A stretch of 41,123 nucleotides of DNA from IMG/VR virus record IMGVR_UViG_3300050821_003273, positions 1 through 41,123 of that record; one strand, 5' to 3'. The notes beneath the pieces are model-generated. The model ran no database searches. It was not told the DNA's origin and worked only from the letters and a program-made list of their open reading frames with translations. Of the stretch, positions 19,790 through 30,000 are shown in pieces. The translations under genes were made by a program, and so were the position numbers. Positions within the stretch are counted from its first letter, which is position 1, and each line of letters opens with the position of its first letter. This stretch comes from a virus.

Positions 19790-20214
19790 TACAAGCGAAC
19801 ATAGTCTCGACGATCCTCGGCGCGGCCGCGATCACGGCCATCATTGGAACGCCGGCGACCAGGCGCGACCAGGCGACCGGCCTCTTCGCCGTCTCGGCGC
19901 CGGCCGATGCCGATGCGCCGCTGATTATCTACTCGCAGATCTCCGGGAACACCGATTCAACGATGGACGGACCGTCCAATTTGCAGCCGATGAGGATGCA
20001 GTTTTCCAACTATTCGAAGACGCATGAAGAAGCGAAAGCTCTCGCGCGCGCGCTCAAGCAATTGCTCGTCGGATTCCAAAGCACGTTTCCCGACGGGACG
20101 CGGATCGACTATTGCGCGCTTTCCTTCGAGCTCGACACCTACGAGCCGGCGCCGGCGCTCTATCACGTGGCAATTGATCTCGAGTTTTTGTTCGCCGACA
20201 CAAACGGCGCATAA
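19786..20214 (+). CDS. Tail terminator-like protein (DUF3168)
   Basis: A 142-aa protein of the DUF3168/tail-completion family. IVSTILGAAAITAIIGT, PLIIYSQISGNTD, RMQFSNYSKTHEEAKALARA and YHVAIDLEFLFADT fit the fold that caps the tail tube and joins it to the head. Coupled by ATGA to the gp10-like gene and directly upstream of the tail tube gene, the classical order. Confidence 0.88.
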   Translation: MIQANIVSTILGAAAITAIIGTPATRRDQATGLFAVSAPADADAPLIIYSQISGNTDSTMDGPSNLQPMRMQFSNYSKTHEEAKALARALKQLLVGFQSTFPDGTRIDYCALSFELDTYEPAPALYHVAIDLEFLFADTNGA

Positions 20215-20274
20215 AAGTTTCGCGGAGCGATTCGCGAAAGGCCTTTTGGCCGAATCTGAAAGAAGGAGACACAA

Positions 20275-20706
20275 ATGAGTTATGGAGGGTCAAGGGCCTT
20301 CGCAGGCCAGGGGACACAATTGCAACTCGGCGACGGAGGAAGTCCGGAAGTTTTCACCACGATCGCCGAAGTCACGTCAGTCAAGCGCGGCGGATCGAAG
20401 ATGGATCTCGTCGACGTCACAAACTTTGATTCAACGGGCGCCTATCGCGAGAAGCTCGCGACGCTTCTCGACGCCGGCGACTTGTCGTTCGACGCGAATT
20501 ACATCCCGCAAGACGTTACGCAGCAATCCTTACAGACGCAGTTTGACGGGAGGACGCTGTCCGATTGGAAGCTAGTTCTTCCTGGCGGCCGCGGGACGTT
20601 CTCGTTTAAGGCCTACTCGACATCGGCAGACTTCGATCTATCCGTAGACAAGGCCTCGAAGTTCGCCGGCAAGCTCTCGATCACCGGTCAACCGACGTTC
20701 GCCTAG
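20275..20706 (+). CDS. Major tail tube protein
   Basis: A 143-aa tube subunit of the TP901/lambda gpV-like type. FTTIAEVTSVKRGGSKMDLV, VTNFDSTGAYREKLATLLDA and GDLSFDANYIPQDVTQQSLQ are the characteristic first half; RGTFSFKAYSTSADFDLSVD the second. Strong ribosome site AAGAAGGAGA. The short intergenic region upstream holds a 7-bp stem (TTTCGCG / CGCGAAA) that may separate expression from the preceding connector genes. Confidence 0.92.
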   Translation: MSYGGSRAFAGQGTQLQLGDGGSPEVFTTIAEVTSVKRGGSKMDLVDVTNFDSTGAYREKLATLLDAGDLSFDANYIPQDVTQQSLQTQFDGRTLSDWKLVLPGGRGTFSFKAYSTSADFDLSVDKASKFAGKLSITGQPTFA

Positions 20707-20853
20707 TCGAAAGTGAAACAAACGTGTCGAAAGAGCCGACGCTCGCGATCGCCGCATAAATGGCTACGATCGCGAGGCAGCTCGCCTTTCTGCAGGAGCT
20801 CGCCGCGGCCGAGGCCTTGAGCAGCTCAGAAACAAACGTTTCAAGGGGGGAAG

Positions 20854-21375
20854 ATGCCAGAAAAACCGATGCAACTCCGCCGGCGGATCGCGCCGTCCGT
20901 TCCTTTGCGTCTGAACGTCCTGGACGACTCCGGCGACGAGCTCCAGCGGACTTTCAATCTCTCGCTCGACTTTAACGCGGCTTGCTACGTCCAGGAGCAT
21001 ATCGGGAAGTCGCTTCTCGACGGTCCGACCTGGGAAGATACTTCGCCGATCACCATTTCGACGATGTTCTACGCCGCGATCCTGGCGAAGCATCCCGAAT
21101 ACGACACGCGGGACGAGAAAACCGGCGAGCCGACGACGGAAGGGATCGAAATCATTCGATCCTTGATGGACGCCGGCAATGCAAAGCAAATCCAGAATGC
21201 TCTCTTTGATGCTTTTGTCGCGACGCTTCCTCCGGATCGCCAGGCGGCCATCAAAGCCGCGCGCGAGAAGGCCGAGGCGGAGGCGCAGGCCAGTTCCCCA
21301 AACGCACCGGCGCCGGCGGCCGCGAACATAACGCAGATCGCGGCGCCGGCGGCGGCGGCCGCTTCGGCGAGCTAA
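20854..21375 (+). CDS. Tail assembly chaperone G
   Basis: A 173-aa chaperone, analogous to lambda gpG, that helps the tape measure nucleate the tail. A beta-rich N terminus (RIAPSVPLRLNVLDDSGDEL) is followed by helices (DFNAACYVQEHIGKSLLDG, TISTMFYAAILAKHPEYDT, LMDAGNAKQIQNALFDAFVA). It ends in an Ala/Pro-rich tail. Its last 24 codons contain the slippery heptamer CCCAAAC at 21297-21303, from which ribosomes can enter the downstream -1 frame to make the longer GT protein. A run of six G precedes the ATG. Confidence 0.87.
   Translation: MPEKPMQLRRRIAPSVPLRLNVLDDSGDELQRTFNLSLDFNAACYVQEHIGKSLLDGPTWEDTSPITISTMFYAAILAKHPEYDTRDEKTGEPTTEGIEIIRSLMDAGNAKQIQNALFDAFVATLPPDRQAAIKAAREKAEAEAQASSPNAPAPAAANITQIAAPAAAAASAS
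21297..21303 (+). promoter_or_regulatory. Slippery heptamer CCCAAAC for -1 ribosomal frameshifting
   Basis: C-CCA-AAC lies in the zero frame of gene G exactly as X-XXY-YYZ. The -1 frame is open from here to 21692. The GC-rich DNA that follows (21304-21360) can form strong RNA structure. Lambda and most siphoviruses use the same device between the tail tube and tape measure genes. Confidence 0.72.
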
Positions 21376-21692
21376 CCTGGCTCGAGATCTGGTCGATCGG
21401 CCGATATGATCTCGGCCTCGCGGACGAAGAGATCGGCCGTCTGACTTTGGCAATGTTTGACGCGCTTTGCGATCGCAAGGTCGCCGAGCGCAGGGCCAGG
21501 CAGCTCTTAGCGGGAACGATCGCCGCGGCGATCTATAACGTCAATCGCGATCCGGAGAAGTCGGAGCCGATTACAGCGATCGATTTCGTTCCGGATCTCA
21601 AGCGCGAGCTCGAGGCGGAGAAAAAAGAGCAGACGCTCGACGAGATGATCGAAGTCCTTTCGTCCGTCATGGGATGCGGACCAGGGAGATAA
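21303..21692 (+). CDS. T extension of tail assembly chaperone (GT), made by -1 frameshift
   Basis: The -1 frame continues from the heptamer without a stop for 129 codons: a Gly-rich linker, then FGELTWLEIWSIGRYDLGLA, LTLAMFDALCDRKVAERRAR, and a charged helix (LKRELEAEKKEQTLDEMIEV). The conserved-looking ELTWLEIWSIGRYDLGLADE lies upstream of the first ATG (21447), which shows that this frame is read through from G rather than started independently. The fusion would be about 279 aa. The T part binds the tape measure in lambda. Tape measure starts 10 nt later. Confidence 0.82.
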   Translation, partial: RTGAGGREHNADRGAGGGGRFGELTWLEIWSIGRYDLGLADEEIGRLTLAMFDALCDRKVAERRARQLLAGTIAAAIYNVNRDPEKSEPITAIDFVPDLKRELEAEKKEQTLDEMIEVLSSVMGCGPGR

Positions 21693-21701
21693 GAAGGAAA
21701 A

Positions 21702-24700
21702 ATGTCACTCGGCACGCTTTTTATCGATCTCAAGGCCAACGTCGCCGACTTCGTCTCGGGAATGGGAGCCGCGGCTTATGCCTCGAAGCAAGCCGGGAAG
21801 GACATCCATGAGTCGTTCGAGAATCTCGGAGGCCTTCTCGGCGAAGTTTTGGGACCTCTCGGCGAAGTCGGCGCGATCATCTCGGCGACATTCTCCAAAG
21901 TAGGGGATTTCGCCGGCGGAGCCGCGAGCGGGATCGGAAAACTCGGAGGCGCGATCGGCCTCGTCGGCGCCGGCGCCGGCGTGGCCGTCGGATCCCTGGC
22001 GGCGATCGAGGTCGGCGTCATCGCGATCGCGCTCCATGCGACCGAGGCCGCGGCAAAGATCGGCCTAATGTCGCAGATCACCGGCGTCTCGACGGAGGCC
22101 TTGAGCGGCTTAGGATACGCGGCGAAACAATCCGGCGTCGATCAAGAGCAACTGACGAAAGGCCTCGAGAAGCTCAACAAAGCCATTTTCGCCGCGGCCG
22201 TCGCGCCGGAGAGCGCGCAGAACGCTTTTACGCGGCTCGGCGTGTCCGTCAAGGGCGCCGACGGGGCGATCCGAAGTACCGAGGCGATCTTCGGCGACCT
22301 AGCGACGAAATTTAGCGGGATGCCGGACACGGCGGAGCGCGGCGCTCTTGCGATGCAGCTCTTTGGCAAGGCCGGCGCCGAGCTTATCCCGCTATTGAAG
22401 AAAGGGAAGGAAGGGATCGACGCATTTGTCGAGACGGCGAAAAAGCTCGGCCTGGTCATCGACCAGGAGACGGCCGAGGCCGCTCACCATTTCGAGCAAA
22501 CGCTAAACGAGCTCAAGGCCGCGGGAGAAGGCGCCTCTCTCCAATTGTCAAAGCAGCTCCTCCCGGCGATGCAAGCCGTCGCGACGGCTCTCACTGAAGG
22601 ACTCACCGAAAAAGGATCGGGAATCGACGATCTCATCTCCGGCGTCAAGACGATAACGCAATACTTCATCTCCTTCGGCGGCCTGGTCGCGTTTATTTTC
22701 AAAGAGGCCGGCGCGGTCGTCGCAAACTTCGTCGCGGAAATGGGAGAGAAATTTTCGACGCTCGTCGCGCAGGCCAAGGCCGCAGCGCACCTGGACTATA
22801 CCGGAATCGTCAACGCCGCGAAGGAAGGGACGGCGCGGCTTGAGGCCGTCGATCAAGTATTTTTCGCTCAATCCAAAAAAAATTGGCTTGCGTATCAAAC
22901 GCTTCTAACCAACGCGTTTAAGGACTCCGCGGATTCCGAAGTCAAAAAGCCGGTAGCCGGGACGAAAGTCGATCTCAACAAGGAAACGGTCGACAAGCGC
23001 CTCGAAGCCATCAAAGCGCAGATCGCGGCGCTCGACCAGCAAGCCGCGGCCGAGGTCCGGCTCGCCGGCGCGACGCAGCTCTCCCAGGCCGCGCAGCGGA
23101 TCCAGGTCGCCGACAATGCGGCCGCGGCGACGATCCAGAAGCTCAACGCCGAGGCCGATAAGACGACCGGCGCCGAGAAAGCGCGGCTCAAGAAGTACAT
23201 CGAGGACGAGACGGACGCGATCAAGGCTAACTCGAGGGAGAAAGTCGTCGGCGCCGACATCGTCAAAATAAATACCGAGCTCCAAAAAGAGACGGACGGA
23301 TATTCCGCGCAGATCGCCGGCCTCCAGGCCATCACGGCCGCTTATGAGCTCGGATCCGCGGCGATCGCCGCGGCCGGCATCGATAAGCAGCTCGAGAAGG
23401 ATCGCGAGAAAGTCCAGGAAGCCGAGGCCGAGTACAAGCTCGCTTTCAATACTATCGGGACGACCGTCGATCGCCTGGCGGAGCTCGCGATCGGCGTCCG
23501 GCAGGCAAACGACGATCTTGACGTACACGCCGCGCAGTTAGCCAAGATCCGGCAATTGACGATCGACGAGACGATCGCCAAAGAGACGCGCGCCTTTCAG
23601 GAAGAACTACCGGCGATCGAGGCCGTCACGGCCGCGCATCTCAAGAGCGCCGAAGCCGTGCGCCAGGCGCAAATCGGGCAAAAAGTCGCGGCCTTCGAAA
23701 GCGCGAATCCGGCCGCGGATCCGAGTCAGATCGCGAAGATCCGCGCGCTCTATACCGAGCAATCGGACATTCAAAAAGAGGCGCAGGTCGCGAGCGAGGC
23801 CGGCGCCTATTCGCTTGTCACGCAGTACACTAACGAGCTCGCCAAGCTAACGGACATCCGGAAAGCTCTCATCGATAACAGAGACTCGACGCTTGTCGTC
23901 GACGCGGCCATCTACGACGCAAACGACAAGATCATCAAGCAATGGGATACGGCCGCTCTGAAAGTCGGGACGCTCACTGACAAGACGCGCGCGCTTTTAA
24001 ACGAGCTCGCGATCGATGGGAAGAATCTCGGCGAGAACGTTTTTAAGACGTTTTCGTCCGCAATAACCGGCCTCGAGGACCAGCTCGGGAAGCTTGTCTC
24101 GACCGGCAAGGCGAATTTCAAGAGCCTTCTCGACTCGTTCAATACGTCCCTCGCGACCGCGGGGATCAAGAACATTTTTTCGAACGTCGCCGGCGGGATC
24201 GAGAAGAAGATCTTCGGCGGCGCCGTCCCAGGCCTCGGCGGAGGCAAGGCCGACGGCTCGAGCTCCTCGCCGTTCTATGTCATGCCGGTCGACGCGAGCG
24301 GGAACGTCCTCGGCAGCATATTAGGGAAGGGAGGCGCCGGCGGAGGCGCCGGGAATAGCCTCTCAGCTCTCGCCGGCGGAACGGACGGAAGCGGCGAAGG
24401 CGACGGAAGCGGCGGAGGCGCCGGCGGAGGCCTCTCGAGCATCTTCTCCGGACTCACTTCGAAGCTCGGAAGCATCTTTAGCAGCCTGGCCGGGACTCTG
24501 TCCTCGATCATCGGCGGGATCGGCCATTCGATCGGATCCATCTTCTCGGGGATCTTCGGCGGAGGCATGGAAGCCGGCGGATCCGTCTCGCCAGGAAAGC
24601 TATACATGGTCGGGGAGAAGCATCCCGAATTCTTCTCGCCGAAGGTCCCAGGGCAGATCGCTTCACAGCTCAAGATCGACTCCGGCGGCCGCTCGATCGA

Positions 24701-24815
24701 GACGCACGTCCATTTTCACGGCGTTCGAGACTTCGATTCGTTCAAAGCATCCCAGGTTCAGGTCCTCGCCGGCGTCCATGAAGCGACGGCGTCGGCTTAT
24801 GCGAGGTCGAGATAA
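21702..24815 (+). CDS. Tape measure protein
   Basis: A 1037-aa protein that sets tail length and is ejected with the DNA. N terminus: LFIDLKANVADFVSGMGAAA, then a hydrophobic Gly/Ala stretch (about 60-120; GLVGAGAGVAVGSLAAIEVG) that could insert into the host membrane, then SGLGYAAKQSGVDQEQLTKG typical of TP901-type tape measures. Long heptad-rich helices follow (about 380-800). The C terminus is Gly-rich, then SPGKLYMVGEKHPEFFSPK and ETHVHFHGVRDFDSFK, the conserved tail-end motif of this family. At about 1.5 angstrom per residue the tail would be roughly 150 nm (estimate from the family rule). No muramidase motif. Confidence 0.95.
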   Translation: MSLGTLFIDLKANVADFVSGMGAAAYASKQAGKDIHESFENLGGLLGEVLGPLGEVGAIISATFSKVGDFAGGAASGIGKLGGAIGLVGAGAGVAVGSLAAIEVGVIAIALHATEAAAKIGLMSQITGVSTEALSGLGYAAKQSGVDQEQLTKGLEKLNKAIFAAAVAPESAQNAFTRLGVSVKGADGAIRSTEAIFGDLATKFSGMPDTAERGALAMQLFGKAGAELIPLLKKGKEGIDAFVETAKKLGLVIDQETAEAAHHFEQTLNELKAAGEGASLQLSKQLLPAMQAVATALTEGLTEKGSGIDDLISGVKTITQYFISFGGLVAFIFKEAGAVVANFVAEMGEKFSTLVAQAKAAAHLDYTGIVNAAKEGTARLEAVDQVFFAQSKKNWLAYQTLLTNAFKDSADSEVKKPVAGTKVDLNKETVDKRLEAIKAQIAALDQQAAAEVRLAGATQLSQAAQRIQVADNAAAATIQKLNAEADKTTGAEKARLKKYIEDETDAIKANSREKVVGADIVKINTELQKETDGYSAQIAGLQAITAAYELGSAAIAAAGIDKQLEKDREKVQEAEAEYKLAFNTIGTTVDRLAELAIGVRQANDDLDVHAAQLAKIRQLTIDETIAKETRAFQEELPAIEAVTAAHLKSAEAVRQAQIGQKVAAFESANPAADPSQIAKIRALYTEQSDIQKEAQVASEAGAYSLVTQYTNELAKLTDIRKALIDNRDSTLVVDAAIYDANDKIIKQWDTAALKVGTLTDKTRALLNELAIDGKNLGENVFKTFSSAITGLEDQLGKLVSTGKANFKSLLDSFNTSLATAGIKNIFSNVAGGIEKKIFGGAVPGLGGGKADGSSSSPFYVMPVDASGNVLGSILGKGGAGGGAGNSLSALAGGTDGSGEGDGSGGGAGGGLSSIFSGLTSKLGSIFSSLAGTLSSIIGGIGHSIGSIFSGIFGGGMEAGGSVSPGKLYMVGEKHPEFFSPKVPGQIASQLKIDSGGRSIETHVHFHGVRDFDSFKASQVQVLAGVHEATASAYARSR

Positions 24816-25502
24816 ATGGCCTTCTTCGAAGTAGAATTCCCGACAACGATCTCGTATCGCGCGGTCGGAGGGCCGGGATACTCGACGCAGGTCAACGAAT
24901 CTTTTTCCGGCGCCGAGCGTCGAAATTCCAACTGGGCAAACTCCCGCGGCGAATGGCAAATTTCTCTCATAACGCCAGTCGGCATCGACAAGACGCTCTA
25001 TAAAGATCTTTTGCTCGCTTTCTTTCACGTCGTTCGCGGCCGCGGCGACGCGTTCCGCCTCAAGGATCACAAAGATTTCGTTTTTACGAATGAGCAAATC
25101 GGGATCGGCGACGGATCGACGCTCGGTCCTTACCAGCTCATCAAAACGTATGCGATCGGCGGCCGCTCGATGACGCGCACGATCACCAAGCCGATCACGT
25201 CGGCCGTAAATAACTACAAGGGAAGCGCGCTCGCGGATACCGTCTCCGTCAAAGTCGGCGGCGTTCTCGTCGCGTCGGCGAATTGGTCGATCGATGCGAC
25301 GACGGGAAAAATCACTTTCGGCGCCGGCCATGCGCCGACGTCTTTAGCGGTCATCACGGCGAGCGGACAGTTTCATTTCCCGGTCAGATTCGACGCCGAT
25401 AAACTCGCGATGTCCGTCGAGGAATCTAACGTCTCGGGAGGCGATCCGATCGTCTCCTGGAACAATATCGGCCTCGTCGAAGTCCGGCCTCCGAATTACT
25501 GA
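24816..25502 (+). CDS. Distal tail protein, DUF2460 family
   Basis: A 228-aa protein of DUF2460 (GTA gp12-like distal tail protein): FFEVEFPTTISYRAVGGPGY, FSGAERRNSNWANSRGEWQI, LLAFFHVVRGRGDAFRLKDH, GDGSTLGPYQLIKTYAIGGR, ending with WNNIGLVEVRP. It forms the hub between tail tube and the baseplate-like tip. Begins directly after the tape measure stop. Confidence 0.95.
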   Translation: MAFFEVEFPTTISYRAVGGPGYSTQVNESFSGAERRNSNWANSRGEWQISLITPVGIDKTLYKDLLLAFFHVVRGRGDAFRLKDHKDFVFTNEQIGIGDGSTLGPYQLIKTYAIGGRSMTRTITKPITSAVNNYKGSALADTVSVKVGGVLVASANWSIDATTGKITFGAGHAPTSLAVITASGQFHFPVRFDADKLAMSVEESNVSGGDPIVSWNNIGLVEVRPPNY

Positions 25503-25508
25503 GAGAGC

Positions 25509-26366
25509 ATGAAAACTGCAACTGTCGCGATGACCGCGCATTTAAATCTTTCCTGTACCACGCTTGCCTTTCTCTGGAAAGTAAAGCGCAAAGACGGGAC
25601 GCTCCTCGGTTTTACAAATCACGATCTCGATCTGGTCTATAACGACGGGACGGACACCGTCACTTACCAGGGCGAAACGGGGATGACGCCGTCGGCGACG
25701 GAAACAAACTCGGGACTCGCGACGGACAATCTCGAGGTCACGGCGTTTCTGGACTCGGACTCAATCACCGATGACGACATTCGAGCCGGCTTGTACAACT
25801 ACGCGGACATCGAAGTCCGCGTCGTCAACTGGGCCGATCTCACTATGGGAGATATCAAGATCCGGAAGGGGACGCTCGGCATCGTCAAAATGCAAAACGG
25901 CGTCTTCGTCTCCGAGATCCGCGGCCTCTCTTTTCGCTTTGGGACCGTCCTCGGCCAGCTCTACGGGCCGACTTGTCGCGTCGATCTCGGGAGTACAGAG
26001 TGCGGGGTCAACCTGGTCGCCTTACAGGAGACGGGTACGGTCGCGGTAGCTACGGATTCGCGCGCTTTCACGGCGACCGGCCTCGCGCATGGATCCGGCT
26101 ACTACACCGAAGGCGTTTTAACCTGGCTAACCGGCGCGAATGCCGGCTTGACGATGGACGTCGGCTCCTGGGACGGGACGACGATCGTTCTTTTCGAGTC
26201 GATGCCTTTCGTCATCGCGCCTGGCGACACGTTCACGGCCGAGCCTGGCTGTAATCATTTCGCGACGGATTGCCAAGACAAATTCACCAATATCGCCAAT
26301 TTCCGCGCGGAAAAAGACATCCCAGGCCAGGATTCTGTCCTGAGTTATCCGAGCATGACGGGGTAG
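25509..26366 (+). CDS. Tail hub protein, DUF2163 family
   Basis: A 285-aa protein of DUF2163/phage_BR0599 (GTA gp13-like): MTAHLNLSCTTLAFLWKVKR, LGFTNHDLDLVY, GMTPSATETNSGLATDNLEV, VRVVNWADLTMGDIKIRKGT, GPTCRVDLGSTECGVNL, and the C-terminal PGCNHFATDCQDKFTNIANF with conserved Cys that may bind a metal, as in GTA gp13. Follows DUF2460 and precedes the NlpC/P60 protein, the conserved order of GTA-like tails. Confidence 0.95.
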   Translation: MKTATVAMTAHLNLSCTTLAFLWKVKRKDGTLLGFTNHDLDLVYNDGTDTVTYQGETGMTPSATETNSGLATDNLEVTAFLDSDSITDDDIRAGLYNYADIEVRVVNWADLTMGDIKIRKGTLGIVKMQNGVFVSEIRGLSFRFGTVLGQLYGPTCRVDLGSTECGVNLVALQETGTVAVATDSRAFTATGLAHGSGYYTEGVLTWLTGANAGLTMDVGSWDGTTIVLFESMPFVIAPGDTFTAEPGCNHFATDCQDKFTNIANFRAEKDIPGQDSVLSYPSMTG

Positions 26367-26369
26367 ACA

Positions 26370-26600
26370 ATGGCGCAATGTGATAAATGCGTCGAGCTCG
26401 CTGTGATGGGAGTGTGGGACTATCTCGAGGTCGAGCGTCCCGCGGGAGAATGGCGCGCATTTGTCAAAGGGCCGATCGAGAAGAAGGGATGCGCGAGGCA
26501 TATTCCGATTTCGATGACGCGCTATCTTGACGGGAGGGAAGTGAGGACGGAAGCATGTCGACCGGAGAAAGTACCAGAATCGAACGCGCTCGAATCGTAG
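26370..26600 (+). CDS. Small Cys-containing tail-region protein
   Basis: A 76-aa protein between DUF2163 and NlpC/P60. CDKC (residues 4-7) and later CARHI and ACRPE provide four possible metal ligands. WDYLEVERPAGEWRAFVKG suggests a beta hairpin. The last 46 nt overlap the NlpC/P60 gene. Unknown role; may be a chaperone or plug for the peptidase. Confidence 0.65.
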   Translation: MAQCDKCVELAVMGVWDYLEVERPAGEWRAFVKGPIEKKGCARHIPISMTRYLDGREVRTEACRPEKVPESNALES

Positions 26601-27031
26601 AGATCGCGCGCGAATATCTCGGGACACGATTCCATCATCAAGGCCGCGAAAAGGGAGTCGGCATTGATTGTGTCGGCCTTCCGATCTGCGTCGCGGAGCG
26701 TCTCGAGATCAAAGATCGTCACGGCGTTCCGATTCTCCGGACCGATCATCTCAGCTACTCGCCGGAGCCGGGATCCCGGCTTGTGCATGACATCTGCGTC
26801 CGGCGGCTCGATCAAAAAGCGGCCGGCGCGGCGCTCGAGGACGGCGACGTCCTGACGATGCGCGTCCCGACTCTTCCTTGTCACGCCGCGATCGTAGCTT
26901 TCCATGGCCTCGATCCCTACATCATCCATGCGTACAGCGCCGGACCGGAGAAATGCGTCGAGCATATTCTTAACGAGGCCTGGTCGCGACGGATCATCGG
27001 GAAGTTTCGCTTCCCTGGAGTGTCGGACTAG
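26555..27031 (+). CDS. NlpC/P60 cell-wall peptidase of the tail tip
   Basis: A 158-aa cysteine peptidase (GTA gp14-like). The catalytic Cys is in GVGIDCVGLP (residue about 39), the His in PCHAAIV (about 109), with a third polar residue in PYIIHAYS. REYLGTRFHHQGREKGVG matches the phage tail subfamily. It cuts peptidoglycan cross-links during DNA entry. No signal peptide, as expected for a virion protein. ATG 26555 has GGAAG upstream; the stop overlaps the GTG of the next gene. Confidence 0.94.
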   Translation: MSTGESTRIERARIVEIAREYLGTRFHHQGREKGVGIDCVGLPICVAERLEIKDRHGVPILRTDHLSYSPEPGSRLVHDICVRRLDQKAAGAALEDGDVLTMRVPTLPCHAAIVAFHGLDPYIIHAYSAGPEKCVEHILNEAWSRRIIGKFRFPGVSD

Positions 27032-30000
27032 TGGCCAAGATCGCGCTCGCGATCGGCGGAGCTCTCGCCGGCCTGGCGATCGGCGCCGCGACTGGCAATC
27101 CATTTCTCGGTTTTGAGATCGGTTACGCGATCGGCTCGATCGGCGGATCGCTTCTTTTTCCCGGCCACACTTCGCAAACCGGACCGCGACTAAGCGACAC
27201 GCTCGTTTCTTCGAGTGCGAACGGCGCTCCGATCATTTTTCTGTATGGAGGCGCTCGCCTTCCGGGCCAGATCATTTACTCGTCGGGAATCAAGGAAACG
27301 AAAACGACGACGACGCAGAGCGCGAAAGGTTCTCCGTCACAGACGACGGTCAATTACACCTATACGGTCGATTTCGACGCGGCTTTTTGCGAGTCGGACG
27401 GGACGGCCTCGATCTCTCGAATATGGGGAGACTCGAAGCTCATTTACGACCGCACGTCGAAAGGCGCGATCTCCTCCGATGTATTGTCGACCGGCATCGG
27501 AACAAACACGACGACGGTCACTCCGGCGATCTATTCGGGAGGAGCGACGCAGACTCCGGATCCGACAGAACAAGCGGCGCTCGGCGTCGGCGGGACGTCG
27601 GCCTTTCGCGGACTTCTGCGCGCCGTTTACACCGGCTTTCCCCTGGCAGACTTCGGCAACCGTCTTCCAAACATCCGAGCGGAATGCTCCTCGGGAATGG
27701 TCCTCACTTACCTCAAAGACAGTTACCCAAACGCCGGCCTCATCGACCCGTTTCCGGGAACGGGACCGGCGTATATGAATCCGCAATGGATCTACGTCGA
27801 TACCATCAACCGAGCCGCGATTATTCTCGACTCGCTCGGCATGGTCGCGGAGCGCATCGATCTCGCCGTCGACAATACAAGTCCTCTTCCGGCCTGGGTC
27901 GCGGCCAACGTCCAGGCGCCAGGCGACCAGATCCTCGATCAAAACGGTCATGTCCAGATCGTCACTTCGGTTACAGGAGACGCGAAAACGGGGAGCACGA
28001 TTCCGGCTTTTACGGCGACGGAAGGCGACACGATAAACGATCATCACGTCGTTTGGCAGAACGTCGGGCCAGGTCCTGAAGCGGTCACGGTCACGTCGAA
28101 AGGTGTTCTCGACTTCGCGCTCAAGGCCGGCGACACACTCCATTCGACGGCCATCGTCCCGACTTGCGCCGGCGTCGATACGTCCGGCTTTTTCTGGATC
28201 ACGCTCGCGATCAACGACATTACTCTCGGACCTACCTGGTACGCTCTAAAATTCGATCCCCGCACTTTCAGAGCACTCGCGCGCATCGGACTCCTGACGA
28301 ATGTAACTTCGTTCAATTTCATTCGGACGCCGTCGGGAGGAAATGAAGTCGTCTTCACGACGAATAACAACGCCGTAGGCGAGTCGAAAGTCTACTTCGT
28401 CGACGGACAGTCGGCATCGATCAAATGCTTCGCGCCTTGGGTCAACACGATCGACGGCACGCTCACTGGAGGCGTGAGATTCCCGACGCTAGACGACAAG
28501 GGGATCGCCTATATCGCGATGTACAACGCCAGCACTCACACTTGGGGGATCACCGTCGCCGACGGACGGTCCGGCACCGTCGCGACGCGATGTTATACAT
28601 ACGCTTCGAATGCGACCGTCGGCGTAGTGGGATCGATGCTCTGGAATGCGTCGGACAATTCCTTGCTAGGGCTAACCGATACGGGGTACGTCATCAAGGT
28701 CGACGTCGCGACGATGGCCATCACGGCGACGTCCGCGGGGCCAGTCCTGGCCGCGGCGGGGGACTACTCTAAGCTCTTCGGGAAGTCGCATCCATTCGGC
28801 CAGGTTCCGGCCGACGGTTTGATTCGCTTCTCCGCCTATGCCGGCGCCTCGCCGAGCATCGCAATCCTCGATGCAATAACGCTTGTAGTGCGGTCGACGA
28901 TCGACGAGCGGCTCTTCCTCACCAACGGAACAAACTGGCCAGGGATCGAAGATCAAGTTTATGACGTGGCGACGAATTCGCTCCTTGTCTCGAGCTTGCA
29001 GACCGGAGGCTACCAGGCAAACACCTATCGGCTCTTCCTCGAGCGCCAGTCCGTCGCCGGCGAAGGCCTCGACTCCGTCGTCGCGGACATCTTGACGCGC
29101 GCCGGCATGGACTCTTCACTCTTCGATTTGACGGCGCTCTCCGGTCAGACTGTTTTCGGATATCCGATTACGCGGAATTGCGACGCGCGGACGATCTTGC
29201 AAGTTTTGACGCAGGCCTATTTCTTCGACCTGGTCGAGACGGACTTTAAGATCAAGGCCGTCCCGCGGGGCGGCTCTTCTGTGATGACGATTCCCGAAGA
29301 CGATCTCGGGATCGTTGCGGATGGCTTCGCGATCCAGGAGACGATCGCGCAGGAGCACGATCTCCCCAAGTCGATCGAGGTCCTGTACTCGGATCCGGAG
29401 CTCGACTATCAGACGGGAACGCAAAGACGGCATCGGCCTTCGCGCGTCGTCAAGACGAAAAACAAGATACTCCTCGAGCTTCCTCTGACTCTCCAGGCGG
29501 ACGCGGCCGCGGAGATCGCGGACAAGGCCTTACATGTGATGTGGGACGAGCGGAACGCGCAGAATTCGACGCTTGTCCCCGCGAAATATATCCTCCTGGA
29601 TACGGCGGACGTTTTCGTCTTCACCTACAAGAGCGCCGACTATGCCGCGCGCATGAAGAAGACGACGCTCGGCCAGGACTTCACCGTCAAGGTCGAATTG
29701 TGCTCGGAAGATGCGCGCAATTATGTTTCCGGCGCGAAGGGGACGAGCGGCGACGGCTTCGTCGGGCAGACTCTCGATCCGACGGCGCCGACGCTTCTCT
29801 TCCTTTTTGATATTCCGCTCTTGCTCGATACGGATGCGCCTCCGTCCGGATCGAGCGGCTTCTATTTTGCGATGGCCTCGCCTTCGAAGGGATGGCCAGG
29901 CGGAGCTCTCTACAGCTCGGCCGATAACGACTCATACAATCAGATTGGGTTCGAGGGATCCCAAGTCGAGTATGGGATCGTCTCCCAGGCCACGCCGGCG

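Noticed and set aside
20760-20975. A 71-codon frame before the chaperone gene
   Set aside because: It runs into the chaperone gene in another frame, has no ribosome site, and its second half is Arg/Pro-rich shadow sequence.
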